This document shows, one piece after another, positions 1 through 8,879 of a stretch of DNA of 64,000 nt; positions within the stretch are counted from its first letter, which is position 1; each line of letters opens with the position of its first letter. This DNA comes from Rhodobacteraceae bacterium Alg238-R152 (GTDB lineage Bacteria; Pseudomonadota; Alphaproteobacteria; Rhodobacterales; Rhodobacteraceae), in the NCBI GenBank assembly GCA_900537125.1, contig UNRJ01000001.1, forward strand, positions 62,001-126,000. Reading direction: 5' to 3'. Below the pieces are notes generated by a model. The model saw only the letters and a list, made by a program, of their open reading frames with translations. It did no database searches and was not told the origin of the DNA. Both the position numbers and the translations under genes were made by a program.

Positions 1-1148
1 AATGTGCGCTGGTTGAAGCGCCGTTTGGTGGGTCCAAAGGGGGGCTTTGCATTGATCCTCGTAAATATGACGAGCATGAATTGGAACGCATCACACGGCG
101 CTTTGCCTATGAGCTTGCCAAGCGTGACCTGATCCACCCATCGCAAAACGTTCCTGCGCCTGACATGGGCACCGGCGAGCGTGAGATGGCCTGGATTGCA
201 GACCAATATGCCCGCATGAACACCACAGACATCAACGCACGTGCCTGTGTGACCGGTAAGCCGCTCAATGCCGGGGGTATCTCCGGTCGTGTCGAGGCTA
301 CGGGGCGTGGCGTGCAATATGCGCTGCGCGAGTTCTTCAGAGATGAGCGCGGCGTCGAAAAAGCAGGCCTTGAAGGCACGCTGGATGGCAAGCGCATCAT
401 TGTGCAGGGGCTTGGCAATGTGGGGTTCCACGCAGCGAAGTTCCTGTCTGATGAAGATGGGTCCAAAATTGTGGGCATTATCGAGCGTGACGGCGCCCTC
501 TACAATGATGATGGCATTGACGTGGACGCGGTTCAGCAGTGGCTGGCCAAACACGGCGGTGTGTCTGGTTATCCGGACGCGACCTATACGCGTGAAGGCG
601 GTAAGGTTTTGGAGGAAGCCTGTGACATCCTAATTCCAGCGGCGCTGGAAGGGGTGATCAACATGGAGAATGCCGCGCGCATTCAAGCCCCGTTGGTCAT
701 CGAAGCGGCGAACGGTCCTGTGACCGCTGGCGCGGATGAGATTCTACGCAAGAAAGGCACTGTGATCATTCCGGATATGTATGCCAACGCTGGTGGTGTG
801 ACAGTGTCCTACTTTGAGTGGGTGAAAAACCTCAGCCACATTCGCTTTGGTCGTATGCAGCGCCGCCAGGAAGAAGCACGTCACCAGTTGGTGGTGGATG
901 AGCTTGAGCAGATCAGTCAAGCGTTGGGCAATCAGTACAGCTTGACCGACAACTTCAAGCAGAAGTACCTGCGCGGTGCAGACGAGTTGGAACTTGTGCG
1001 CTCTGGCCTTGATGACACCATGCGCATTGCCTATCAATCTATGCGAGATGTATGGCACGACCGTGCCGATGTAGAGGATTTGCGTACAGCAGCCTACCTC
1101 GTGTCAATTGACAAGGTGGCAGCCAGCTATCGCGCAAAAGGGCTTTGA
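1..1148 (+). CDS. Glu/Leu/Phe/Val dehydrogenase family protein, 5' end cut by window
   Basis: The reading frame is open from base 3, so the gene starts upstream of the window; 381 residues are visible. The first visible residues contain the family's glycine- and lysine-rich substrate-binding motif (PFGGSKGG), followed by the PAPDMGTGEREM motif. A Rossmann segment (IVQGLGNVGFHAAKFL) lies in the middle. These are hallmarks of NAD(P)-dependent glutamate dehydrogenases, which interconvert glutamate and 2-oxoglutarate plus ammonia in the cytoplasm. A leucine or phenylalanine dehydrogenase cannot be fully excluded without the N-terminus. The stop codon overlaps the next gene's ATG by one base, suggesting co-transcription. 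Confidence 0.9.
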   Translation, partial: CALVEAPFGGSKGGLCIDPRKYDEHELERITRRFAYELAKRDLIHPSQNVPAPDMGTGEREMAWIADQYARMNTTDINARACVTGKPLNAGGISGRVEATGRGVQYALREFFRDERGVEKAGLEGTLDGKRIIVQGLGNVGFHAAKFLSDEDGSKIVGIIERDGALYNDDGIDVDAVQQWLAKHGGVSGYPDATYTREGGKVLEEACDILIPAALEGVINMENAARIQAPLVIEAANGPVTAGADEILRKKGTVIIPDMYANAGGVTVSYFEWVKNLSHIRFGRMQRRQEEARHQLVVDELEQISQALGNQYSLTDNFKQKYLRGADELELVRSGLDDTMRIAYQSMRDVWHDRADVEDLRTAAYLVSIDKVAASYRAKGL

Positions 1149-1735
1149 TGGTTGATTTGGCAATCGGCTGCCGATGTGGGCAGTTTGGTGCAAAAGTAAA
1201 GAATGTGAGCCCGAAAACGGGCTCACATGTGCAATGTTACTGTAAAGATTGTCAGGCAGGCGCACATGCGCTGGGCGCGGAAGACACGTTGATGCCGCGG
1301 GGCGGCTCTGACATCTATCAGACCATTCCGGCAAATTTGGCAATCACCAAAGGACAAGAGCATTTGTCCTGTCTGCGGTTGTCTCCTAAGGGGCTGATGC
1401 GGTGGTATGCGAGTTGTTGTGACACGCCGCTGTTCAACACGCTGGGCGGCACCAAGCTGGCCTTTGTCGGCGTGTCAGTGCCCGCAATGCGGGGCGACGG
1501 GATCGAAAAGGCCATCGGCAAGGTGATTGCGGTGGTGCATACCAAAGATGCGCCATTTGGTACGGAGCCTCTCAAAGACTATGGATTCAACAAGGCGGGC
1601 TTCAATGTGCTGGCGCGGCATTTTGGAGCGTTGATGCGCGGCCAAGTAAAGGACAATCCTTTGTTTGATGATGGGGCACCCGTCGTGGAGCCGCGCGTGT
1701 TGAGCAAAGCGGAACGCAAGGCCGCGACGCCATAA
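1148..1735 (+). CDS. DUF6151 family (GFA-like) protein
   Basis: A 195-residue protein. The N-terminus carries a CRCG motif and a CYCKDCQAGAHALG motif, the paired-cysteine arrangement of GFA-type zinc proteins; a later ASCC motif could complete a metal site. Layout and length fit the uncharacterised DUF6151 family. The ATG shares one base with the upstream dehydrogenase stop, so translation is probably coupled. A TTG just upstream is less likely as start. The function is unknown; formaldehyde or glutathione chemistry is only suggested by the GFA resemblance. Confidence 0.7.
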   Translation: MVDLAIGCRCGQFGAKVKNVSPKTGSHVQCYCKDCQAGAHALGAEDTLMPRGGSDIYQTIPANLAITKGQEHLSCLRLSPKGLMRWYASCCDTPLFNTLGGTKLAFVGVSVPAMRGDGIEKAIGKVIAVVHTKDAPFGTEPLKDYGFNKAGFNVLARHFGALMRGQVKDNPLFDDGAPVVEPRVLSKAERKAATP

Positions 1736-1901
1736 ATCTGTGATTCTACTGATGTGAGAGGCAGGCCGCATTTCAAGAATGCAGCGCATGGGCACTTGTC
1801 TTTAAAGCGAAGTTTGACACTGTCAAGTTGCCCCTTTAAGTAGTCTTTGTGCATGGCAGGTTTTGTGTCTGCCAACCAATTTTGAACAAAGGACACTACT
1901 G

Positions 1902-2783
1902 ATGAAATATCTCATGTCGCTTGCCGCAATTGGTGCAGGGCTTGGCACGCAAGCGATGGCGCAGTCTCCGGAGGGTTGGGTGTTTCAGGTGGAGAGTGCC
2001 TTCCTCAATCAGAGTGACGCTGATCTTTCGGCCACTAGTTCGTTCTCTGCAAATCGGGCCTACCTGCGATTAAGCGGTTTCAATCGGAGGCCAAGCGGAT
2101 TGTCCTATGGGATCACTGCGACAGCAGGCCAGTCCGACTATGATTTTAGTGGCACTGCGCCTTGGGGACGGATCAGAGAAGATTCACTTTCTTTCCTTGT
2201 TGGTGGAGGCAACGCCTCTGGCATGAAATGGTTTGTGGCGCCGTCGATCGATCGACGTGCAGAATCCGGGGCCTCCAGTAGTGATGGTCTTACCGCTGGC
2301 GTTTTTGCGGGTGTGAGCTGGCAGTTAAGCGAGCGTCTTAACATTGGTCCTGCAATTGGTGCATTCAGTGGGCTTGGCAGCGAGAGCACAAGCATCTTTC
2401 CCTTTTTCCTTTTGGACTGGGAAATGACAGATCGGCTGAGCTTGACCACCGGTCCATCACTTGGGGCAAGCCAGGGGCCAGGCCTCTCTTTGAAATACAA
2501 GTTGGATGACAGTTGGGGGCTTGCTCTGTCCGCCAGGAAAGAGTTCAACCGGTTTGCGCTGTCAAATTCGGGACCGACACCCGGTGGTGTTGGGCAGGAC
2601 ACCAGCGTGCCTGTCATTGTGAGTTTGAACTATGATCCCAATCCGGGATTAAGCTTCGCGCTGTTTGCCGGGGCAGAGTTTGATGGGCAACTTGAGGTCG
2701 AGAATGCCGGTGGCTCTACTGTTAGTTCGCAACGCTATGACACGGCACCTTTGGTTGGTGTCGCGTTTTCATTGTCGTTCTAA
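1902..2783 (+). CDS. predicted outer-membrane beta-barrel protein
   Basis: A 293-residue protein with a clear signal peptide (hydrophobic core, cleavage after AMA near residue 20). The mature part is rich in alternating polar/hydrophobic stretches with many Gly, Ser and aromatic residues, and it ends in phenylalanine (VAFSLSF), the terminal residue typical of BAM-assembled barrels. I place it in the outer membrane by inference; no specific family is recognised. The ATG is chosen because it starts the signal peptide. A short dyad (TTGAC, 3 bases, GTCAA) at 1814-1826 lies about 75 bases upstream. Confidence 0.6.
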   Translation: MKYLMSLAAIGAGLGTQAMAQSPEGWVFQVESAFLNQSDADLSATSSFSANRAYLRLSGFNRRPSGLSYGITATAGQSDYDFSGTAPWGRIREDSLSFLVGGGNASGMKWFVAPSIDRRAESGASSSDGLTAGVFAGVSWQLSERLNIGPAIGAFSGLGSESTSIFPFFLLDWEMTDRLSLTTGPSLGASQGPGLSLKYKLDDSWGLALSARKEFNRFALSNSGPTPGGVGQDTSVPVIVSLNYDPNPGLSFALFAGAEFDGQLEVENAGGSTVSSQRYDTAPLVGVAFSLSF

Positions 2784-2812
2784 TATCTGCAGATAGCCTG
2801 ATTGCAATTGAA

Positions 2813-2841
2813 CGCTTAGCGACGCATTCTGTCGCTAAGCG
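2813..2841. other. perfect 11-bp inverted repeat (possible terminator or operator)
   Basis: CGCTTAGCGAC at 2813-2823 and its exact complement at 2831-2841 are separated by 7 bases. It lies 30 bases after the beta-barrel stop. No T-run follows on either side, so a classical intrinsic terminator is uncertain. Confidence 0.5.
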
Positions 2842-2932
2842 ACCATCCTTACGCGTGATTTTTGCGCCTGATGTCGGGAGGTCGTGTCGGATTTGATGGC
2901 ACGCCAGAGATGGGCATTCAGGGGACAAAGAT

Positions 2933-4189
2933 ATGCGGTTTTCCGGCCTCAAGGTTTTGGCAGAAGGGTTGACCGGCAACAAAGGCTGGACCGCGCATTG
3001 GCGCGATGCGCAGCCGAAGCCGGAATATGACATGGTGATCATTGGCGGCGGCGGGCATGGTCTGTCGACCGCCTATTACCTCGCCAAGAACCATGGCATG
3101 ACCAACATCGCGGTGCTGGAAAAAGGCTACTTGGGTGGCGGCAACGTGGGGCGTAATACCACCATTGTGCGCGCCAACTACTTCCTGCAGGGCAACAGCG
3201 AGTTTTATTCCCATTCGATGAAGCTCTGGGAAGGACTGGAACAAGAGCTGAACTACAACGTGATGTTTTCCCAGCGCGGCTTGATCAACCTGTTTCACAG
3301 TGATGGACAGCGCGATGCTTTTGCCCGGCGTGGCAATATGATGATCAATCAGGGCGATGATGCGCAGTTGTTGGATCGGGAAGCCGTGCGCAAAAAGCTG
3401 CCCTACCTTGATTTTGAACAGGGGCGGTTTCCGATTTATGGAGGGCTCTATCACCCGCGTGGCGGTACAGCGCGCCATGATGCGGTGGCCTGGGGGTATG
3501 CGCGGGGGGCCTCGGATCGGGGTGTCGATCTGGTGCAGAACTGCGAAGTGACCGGCATCGATATTGAGGGCGGTGTTGTGAAAGGCGTGCAGACCACGCG
3601 AGGTGCTATTCGGGCAAAGAAGGTTGGGATCATTGTGGCCGGGCGCTCAGGGCTGGTTGCGGGCATGGCGGGGCGGCGGTTGCCGATTGAGAGCCATGTG
3701 TTGCAGGCCTTTGTGACCGAGGGGCTGAAGCCGGTGATGGATCATGTGATTAGCTTTGGCATGGGGCATTTTTATATCAGCCAGTCTGACAAAGGTGGTT
3801 TGGTGTTTGGTGGGGATCTGGATTTTTACAGCTCTTATGCGCAACGCGGGAACCTGCCGATGAAAGAGCATGTCATGGAGGCAGGCATGACGTTGATGCC
3901 GATGATCGGCAAAGCGAAGGTGCTACGCTCCTGGGGCGGGATCATGGATATGACGCCGGATGGTTCCCCCATTATTGATAAGATGGACGGCATTGACGGG
4001 CTCTATATCGATTGTGGTTGGAACTACGGCGGGTTCAAAGCGGTGCCGGCCTCGGGCTGGTGTATGGCGCATTTGATGGCGACGGATCAGTCGCACGACT
4101 ATGCCGCCAAATTTCGGATGGATCGATTCCGCACCGGCGTGGGGATTATGGACGAAGAGGGCACCGGCTCTCAGCACAATTTGCATTGA
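2933..4189 (+). CDS. soxB: sarcosine oxidase subunit beta
   Basis: A 418-residue flavoprotein of the heterotetrameric sarcosine oxidase, which demethylates sarcosine to glycine, passing the methyl group to tetrahydrofolate and producing hydrogen peroxide. A dinucleotide-binding GGGGHG motif sits at about residues 38-43 and the NVGRNTT region follows. A TARHDA motif with His182 is the likely site of covalent FMN attachment, by analogy with known beta subunits. The C-terminus carries the DMTPDGSPIID and DCGWNYGGFKAVPASGW motifs of the family. It is the first gene of a five-gene operon. Confidence 0.95.
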   Translation: MRFSGLKVLAEGLTGNKGWTAHWRDAQPKPEYDMVIIGGGGHGLSTAYYLAKNHGMTNIAVLEKGYLGGGNVGRNTTIVRANYFLQGNSEFYSHSMKLWEGLEQELNYNVMFSQRGLINLFHSDGQRDAFARRGNMMINQGDDAQLLDREAVRKKLPYLDFEQGRFPIYGGLYHPRGGTARHDAVAWGYARGASDRGVDLVQNCEVTGIDIEGGVVKGVQTTRGAIRAKKVGIIVAGRSGLVAGMAGRRLPIESHVLQAFVTEGLKPVMDHVISFGMGHFYISQSDKGGLVFGGDLDFYSSYAQRGNLPMKEHVMEAGMTLMPMIGKAKVLRSWGGIMDMTPDGSPIIDKMDGIDGLYIDCGWNYGGFKAVPASGWCMAHLMATDQSHDYAAKFRMDRFRTGVGIMDEEGTGSQHNLH

Positions 4190-4199
4190 GGAGGCAGCC

Positions 4200-4760
4200 A
4201 TGAAGACTGTGATTATGAGTTTGACGTTGAGTGGCGCTGTGCTGGCGGGACCTGTGTGGGCCGATGGGCCGGATGCGGGCTGTTACGTAAGGGACTATTC
4301 GGATGCGCATTTGGCAGGGCAACCGGCGCAGGTGGTCGATTGGATGCAGCTGTGGATCTATCAAGATGACAATCAGAACAAGCTGGCCAATATGCTGGTT
4401 GGGTTTTCCAATCAGGGGCATGTGGCAAGCACTAAGCATGCGGGGCAGGTGCTCGATCAGTTTTTGCTGTGCTTCGACTATGACGGTCGCCAAGGCTGTA
4501 CCGTGGAATGTGATGGCGGCAACTTCTTTGTGACGCGGGAAACCGGTGACGCTATGACCATCGAGACGGATTATCTGATGGTGGGAGAGACCGACAGCTG
4601 TGGTGGCGCGGTGGATTTGGCCGAGGTGCCAGGCAAGGCGGTGCGGTACAAATTGAACCGGGTGGTTGCGAGCCAATGTGATGCCGCGCGTACGGTTTAT
4701 GATGTGGGTGATACCGTTGCCTCGGAAGCCGAGCAGAGCAGCGACGGGGACAGCAAATGA
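4200..4760 (+). CDS. secreted protein of unknown function embedded in the sarcosine oxidase operon
   Basis: A 186-residue protein with a signal peptide (cleavage near WADG, about residue 19), so probably periplasmic. It has several Cys residues (AGCYVRDY, LLCFDYDGRQGCTVECDGG, TDSCGG, SQCDA) that could form disulfides, and an acidic, Ser-rich C-terminus. It starts 10 bases after soxB, with GAGGAGGCAGCC as ribosome-binding site, and its stop overlaps the soxD start in ATGA. The tight coupling implies co-expression with a cytoplasmic enzyme, which is unexpected for an exported protein. I recognise no named family. Confidence 0.85.
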   Translation: MKTVIMSLTLSGAVLAGPVWADGPDAGCYVRDYSDAHLAGQPAQVVDWMQLWIYQDDNQNKLANMLVGFSNQGHVASTKHAGQVLDQFLLCFDYDGRQGCTVECDGGNFFVTRETGDAMTIETDYLMVGETDSCGGAVDLAEVPGKAVRYKLNRVVASQCDAARTVYDVGDTVASEAEQSSDGDSK

Positions 4761-5029
4761 GGCTGACCTGTCCGCACTGTGGCGAGCGTGACCGGCGCGA
4801 GTTTTATTATCAAGGGGATGCGGTCGCGTTGAACCGTCCTGGTCCCGATGCGAGTGATGTTGTGTGGGACGACTACCTGCACAACCGCGACAACCCTGCC
4901 GGCATGACGCGGGACCTTTGGTATCACGAGGGAGGCTGCGGTGCCTGGATCGTTGTGACACGCAACACGCTGACCCATGAGGTGCTTGCAACTGAGCTGG
5001 CGTCTGACGTGAAGGAGGTCAGTGCATGA
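4757..5029 (+). CDS. soxD: sarcosine oxidase subunit delta
   Basis: A 90-residue protein beginning with the zinc-binding CPHCGERDRREF motif of SoxD. It also has the conserved YLHNRDNPAG and WYHEGGCGAWIVVTRNT segments; the His and second Cys there complete the structural zinc site seen in heterotetrameric sarcosine oxidases. It overlaps the previous gene by 4 bases (ATGA) and soxA by 4 bases, so translation is coupled on both sides. Confidence 0.95.
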   Translation: MRLTCPHCGERDRREFYYQGDAVALNRPGPDASDVVWDDYLHNRDNPAGMTRDLWYHEGGCGAWIVVTRNTLTHEVLATELASDVKEVSA

Positions 5030-7956
5030 GGGTTGCGGGCAAGGGGCAGGTGGACCGTGGCAAGCGGGTCAACTTCACCTTCGACGGACATCGAGTACAA
5101 GGGTTTGCGGGCGACACGGTGGCCTCGGCCTTGTTGGCCAACGACATCAAGCTGGTGGCGCGGTCGTTTAAGTATCATCGGCCACGGGGCGTGATAGGCG
5201 CAGGCTCGGAAGAGGCCAATGCATTGGTCACGGTTGGGCGCGGCGCGCATCAGGAGCCCAACGTGCGCGCGACGGTGCAGGAAATTTATGACGGGCTGGA
5301 AGTACGTAGTCAGAACCGTTGGCCCAGTCTGAATGTGGACCTGCTGGCGATCAATGATTTGGCTGCGCCGTTTTTGGGGGCGGGTTTTTATTACAAGACG
5401 TTCATGTGGCCCAAGGCATTTTGGGAGCGGGTGTATGAGCCGATCATTCGGCGCTCCGCCGGATTGGGTGCCTTGTCCGGCGCACACAACGAAGACCTGT
5501 ATGAAAAAGCCTTTGCCCGCTGTGATGTGCTGGTGATTGGCGCGGGGCCTGCCGGGTTGATGGCGGCATTGACGGCAGCGCGGGCCGGCGCAGAGGTTTT
5601 GCTGGCCGATGAGGACAGTGTGTTTGGCGGGCGTTTGAACAGCGAGCGCGAAGAAATCGATGGCATAGCGGCGGCGGAATGGGCCGCGGATGTGGTTGAT
5701 GAGTTGGCTGCTTTGCCCAATGTACGCCTGATGCTGCGCACGACGGTGACCGGGGCTTATGACCAAGGCACGTTTGGCGCGCTGGAACGGGTGAGCCATC
5801 ACCTCAGCGACGCCGCTGGACGACCGTTGGAGTGTTTTTGGCGCATTGTGGCCAAGCGCACGATCTTATGTGCGGGGGCCATTGAGCGCCCGATTGCGTT
5901 TCGCAATAATGACCGGCCGGGCATCATGAGCGCGGCGGCCGTGCGCACCTATGTGACCCGTTATGGTGTGGCGCCGGGACGGGCGGTGACGGTGTTCACC
6001 AACAATGATGACGGACACCGCACAGCGCGTGATCTCAAAGCTGCGGGAGTGCATGTGACCGCCGTGTTGGACAGCCGGAAAGACGGACCTGTGGGGCAAG
6101 GTTATCCAGTGATCCGGGGGGCTGAAGTTTGTGATGCGGGCGGGCGCAAGGCGCTTGAGAGTGTCACCTACCGAACGGTCAGCGGCGAAGAGAAGCTTGG
6201 CACGGATTGTCTAGCGGTGTCTGGCGGTTGGAACCCATCGGTGCATTTGACCTGCCATATGAATGGGCGGCCGGAGTGGCGTGAGGACATTCAGAGTTTT
6301 GGTCCCGTGGAGGGTATGGTGCCGGGTTTGACCACGGCAGGGGCTTGTAACGGGACGTTCTCCACTTTGGGCGCATTGCTGGAGGGGGCTTCGAAAGCCA
6401 GAGAAGCTGTCGAGGTGCTTGGCTTTGAGCGCGGTGCGATGGATCTGCCAACAGCGGAAGATGCGCCGTATAATTTGACGCCGCTTTGGGCGGTGGCCGG
6501 GAACGGGCGCGCGTGGCTGGATTTTCAGAACGACGTGACCGTGAAGGATGTAAAGCAGGCGGCGAAGGAAAACTTCCGCTCTGTAGAACATATGAAACGC
6601 TACACCACGCAGGGTATGGCGCCGGATCAGGGCAAAATCTCCAGCATGGGCGCGCTTGCCGTGCTCGCAGATGCCACGGGGCGCGGGATACCCGAGACAG
6701 GCACAACAACCTTTCGACCTCCGTTTGTGCCGGTGAGCATTGCAGCGCTGGGCGCGGGGGCGCAGGGTATTGGCTTTGCCCCAGAGAGGTTTACCACCAG
6801 CCATGCAGTTAGCGTCTCGGACGGCGCACCGATGATTGAGGCAGGGCTGTGGTATCGGCCGAGCTATTACCCAAAAGCGGGCGAAACCAAATGGCGGCAG
6901 AGTTGTGACCGGGAGGTTCAGTTGGTGCGCAATGCGGTTGGGGTGTGTGATGTCTCGACGCTTGGTAAGATTGACATACAGGGGCCGGATGCAGGCGCGC
7001 TGCTCGATTTTGTCTACACCAATACTTTCAGCACGCTGAAAGCGGGCAAGGTGCGCTATGGTTTGATGCTGCGAGAAGACGGCACGGTGATGGACGACGG
7101 TACCTGCGCGCGGTTGGGCAAAGATCATTTTGTCATGACCACCACCACGGCGGCGGCCGGTCCTGTGATGCGGCATTTGGAGTATGTGTACCAATGTCTG
7201 CGGCCCGAGCTGGATGTGTCTATGGTGTCTGTGACGGAGCAATGGGCGCAGTTTGCTGTGGCCGGTCCAAAGTCGCGGGAGTTGTTGGCTGGCATTGTGG
7301 GTGAGGAGATCGACAACGAGAGCTTCCCGTTCATGGGCTGTGGAGAGGTCACAGTTGGTGGCGTGCGGGGGCGGTTGTTCCGGATTTCGTTCAGTGGTGA
7401 GTTGGCTTACGAGATTGCCGTGCCTGCGCGCTATGGAGAGAGCCTGTATCAGGTGCTGGTGCAGAAGGCGGAGGCTCTGGGCGGCGGGGCATATGGCATG
7501 GAGGCGCTCAATGTGCTGCGTATTGAGAAAGGCTTCATCACTCATTCCGAGATTCACGGGCGCACCACGGCCTTTGACATTGGCATGGAGCGCATGGTCA
7601 GCGCCAAGAAAGACTGCATTGGCAAAACCATGAGTGAGCGACCGGGGCTCTCTGGCGCCGAGCGGGAGCAGTTGGTGGGCCTAAAGCCGGTGGGGGCGGT
7701 GAAGCAACTAACCGCCGGGGCGCATTTGTTTGAGCCGGATGCGGAGCCGGTGCGAGAGAACGAGCAGGGGTACACCACCTCGGTTGGATTTTCGCCAACG
7801 ACTGAGTGCTTTCTTGGGCTGGCATTTTTGCGCAATGGCCGCGCGCGGCACGGGCAACAGGTGGTGATGGTGGATCATCTGCGTGGTGTGACAGCCCGGT
7901 GTGAAGTGTGTGATCCGGTGTTCTTTGATCCAGAGGGAGGGCGGATGCGTGGTTGA
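5026..7956 (+). CDS. soxA: sarcosine oxidase subunit alpha
   Basis: A 976-residue subunit of full family length. The N-terminal 100 residues have the ubiquitin-like domain with FKYHRPRG. A dinucleotide-binding motif (VLVIGAGPAGLMAA) begins near residue 168 and a second nucleotide-binding region with ERPIAFRNNDRPGIM follows. The C-terminal third, from about residue 600, is a GcvT-like folate-binding domain (CDVSTLGKIDIQGPDA, EKGFITHSEIHGRTTAFDIGM) that receives the formaldehyde equivalent. The start is fixed by the 4-base overlap with soxD. Confidence 0.96.
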   Translation: MRVAGKGQVDRGKRVNFTFDGHRVQGFAGDTVASALLANDIKLVARSFKYHRPRGVIGAGSEEANALVTVGRGAHQEPNVRATVQEIYDGLEVRSQNRWPSLNVDLLAINDLAAPFLGAGFYYKTFMWPKAFWERVYEPIIRRSAGLGALSGAHNEDLYEKAFARCDVLVIGAGPAGLMAALTAARAGAEVLLADEDSVFGGRLNSEREEIDGIAAAEWAADVVDELAALPNVRLMLRTTVTGAYDQGTFGALERVSHHLSDAAGRPLECFWRIVAKRTILCAGAIERPIAFRNNDRPGIMSAAAVRTYVTRYGVAPGRAVTVFTNNDDGHRTARDLKAAGVHVTAVLDSRKDGPVGQGYPVIRGAEVCDAGGRKALESVTYRTVSGEEKLGTDCLAVSGGWNPSVHLTCHMNGRPEWREDIQSFGPVEGMVPGLTTAGACNGTFSTLGALLEGASKAREAVEVLGFERGAMDLPTAEDAPYNLTPLWAVAGNGRAWLDFQNDVTVKDVKQAAKENFRSVEHMKRYTTQGMAPDQGKISSMGALAVLADATGRGIPETGTTTFRPPFVPVSIAALGAGAQGIGFAPERFTTSHAVSVSDGAPMIEAGLWYRPSYYPKAGETKWRQSCDREVQLVRNAVGVCDVSTLGKIDIQGPDAGALLDFVYTNTFSTLKAGKVRYGLMLREDGTVMDDGTCARLGKDHFVMTTTTAAAGPVMRHLEYVYQCLRPELDVSMVSVTEQWAQFAVAGPKSRELLAGIVGEEIDNESFPFMGCGEVTVGGVRGRLFRISFSGELAYEIAVPARYGESLYQVLVQKAEALGGGAYGMEALNVLRIEKGFITHSEIHGRTTAFDIGMERMVSAKKDCIGKTMSERPGLSGAEREQLVGLKPVGAVKQLTAGAHLFEPDAEPVRENEQGYTTSVGFSPTTECFLGLAFLRNGRARHGQQVVMVDHLRGVTARCEVCDPVFFDPEGGRMRG

Positions 7957-8494
7957 GTTGATTGCCAAGACACCATGTGAGGGTTTGTTGCCGCTGACCG
8001 TTGGTGGTGTGTCGTTGACCGAAGACTTGCCGGTGAGCCTGACAATGATAACTGTGCGCAAGGAACGGTTGGAGGCCTGTTCTGAATTGCTAAAGTCCGC
8101 GCATGGCATGGCCATGCCAAAGCCCAATCGGGCAACTGGCACGACGGACGCTCGGGCGGTATGGTTTGGGCGTGATCAAGCCTTGCTGGTTGGGCCAGCT
8201 GTAAACTGGAGCCTCAAGAACGAGGCAACTGTGGTGGATCAGAGTGACGCCTGGGCGGTTGCACGGCTTGAAGGTGGGGGCGCCGAGGAGGTGTTGGCGC
8301 GGTTGGTGCCGGTGGATTTGCGGGGGGCATCTTTCAAACGCGGACACACGGCGCGCACGATGCTGGGGCATATGATGGTGTCGGTTACCCGTGTAGGGGA
8401 ACAGGCGTTTCAGATCATGACTTTCCGCTCGATGGCGAAGACACTTGTTCACGATTTGCAAAGGGCCATGGAAAGCGTCGCGTCACGCGGGTAG
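7949..8494 (+). CDS. soxG: sarcosine oxidase subunit gamma
   Basis: A 181-residue protein in the SoxG position and size range. It has the moderately conserved GTTDARAVWFGRDQALLVGP and GHTARTMLGHMM segments. I chose the GTG at 7949 because it overlaps the soxA stop and follows an AGAGGGAGGGCGG ribosome-binding sequence; the next ATG would remove conserved N-terminal sequence. SoxG resembles the aminomethyltransferase fold and completes the heterotetramer. Confidence 0.9.
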   Translation: MVELIAKTPCEGLLPLTVGGVSLTEDLPVSLTMITVRKERLEACSELLKSAHGMAMPKPNRATGTTDARAVWFGRDQALLVGPAVNWSLKNEATVVDQSDAWAVARLEGGGAEEVLARLVPVDLRGASFKRGHTARTMLGHMMVSVTRVGEQAFQIMTFRSMAKTLVHDLQRAMESVASRG

Positions 8495-8528
8495 TCTCGT
8501 TGGGTCTAAAGTGATTCAGGAGGCCTTG

Positions 8529-8864
8529 ATGGTCCGTTATACTCTCGTGGCGCTGATGCTGAGCAGTGCAGCCTATGCAGCCGATGGCAAAGAAGACACC
8601 TGCAAATATCAGGGTCAAGTGATCAAGGCGATCCAAGATGCCCGTCTTGAGAAGGTGAAAGCCAAAGACTTAGAAGAGTATCTGCTTGCCAATGAGCCGA
8701 CCTGGCCGGAGAACTACAACGCGGCAATCTTGCATTTTGCGCCGGTGGTCTATGGTGCCAAAAAACGGGACCTGAAAAAAATCGATCTGGGCGCACAAGT
8801 TGAACAACAGTGTCTGGACAATTGGGAGCAAATTCAGGAAATGCAGAAGTCCGCTTCAAACTGA
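8529..8864 (+). CDS. small secreted protein, unknown function
   Basis: A 111-residue protein with a signal peptide (cleavage after AYA, about residue 17). The mature part is charged, contains two cysteines (DTCKYQ and QQCLDNW) that may pair, and has no recognised domain. It starts 34 bases after soxG on a CAGGAGG ribosome-binding site and ends 15 bases before dnaG, so it could be the last gene of the sox operon or part of the dnaG transcript. Confidence 0.75.
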   Translation: MVRYTLVALMLSSAAYAADGKEDTCKYQGQVIKAIQDARLEKVKAKDLEEYLLANEPTWPENYNAAILHFAPVVYGAKKRDLKKIDLGAQVEQQCLDNWEQIQEMQKSASN

Positions 8865-8879
8865 CTTAATCGGATCAAC

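Noticed and set aside
6211-7557. 448-codon antisense open frame within soxA
   Set aside because: Shadow of soxA; Arg/His/Pro-rich and without start signals.
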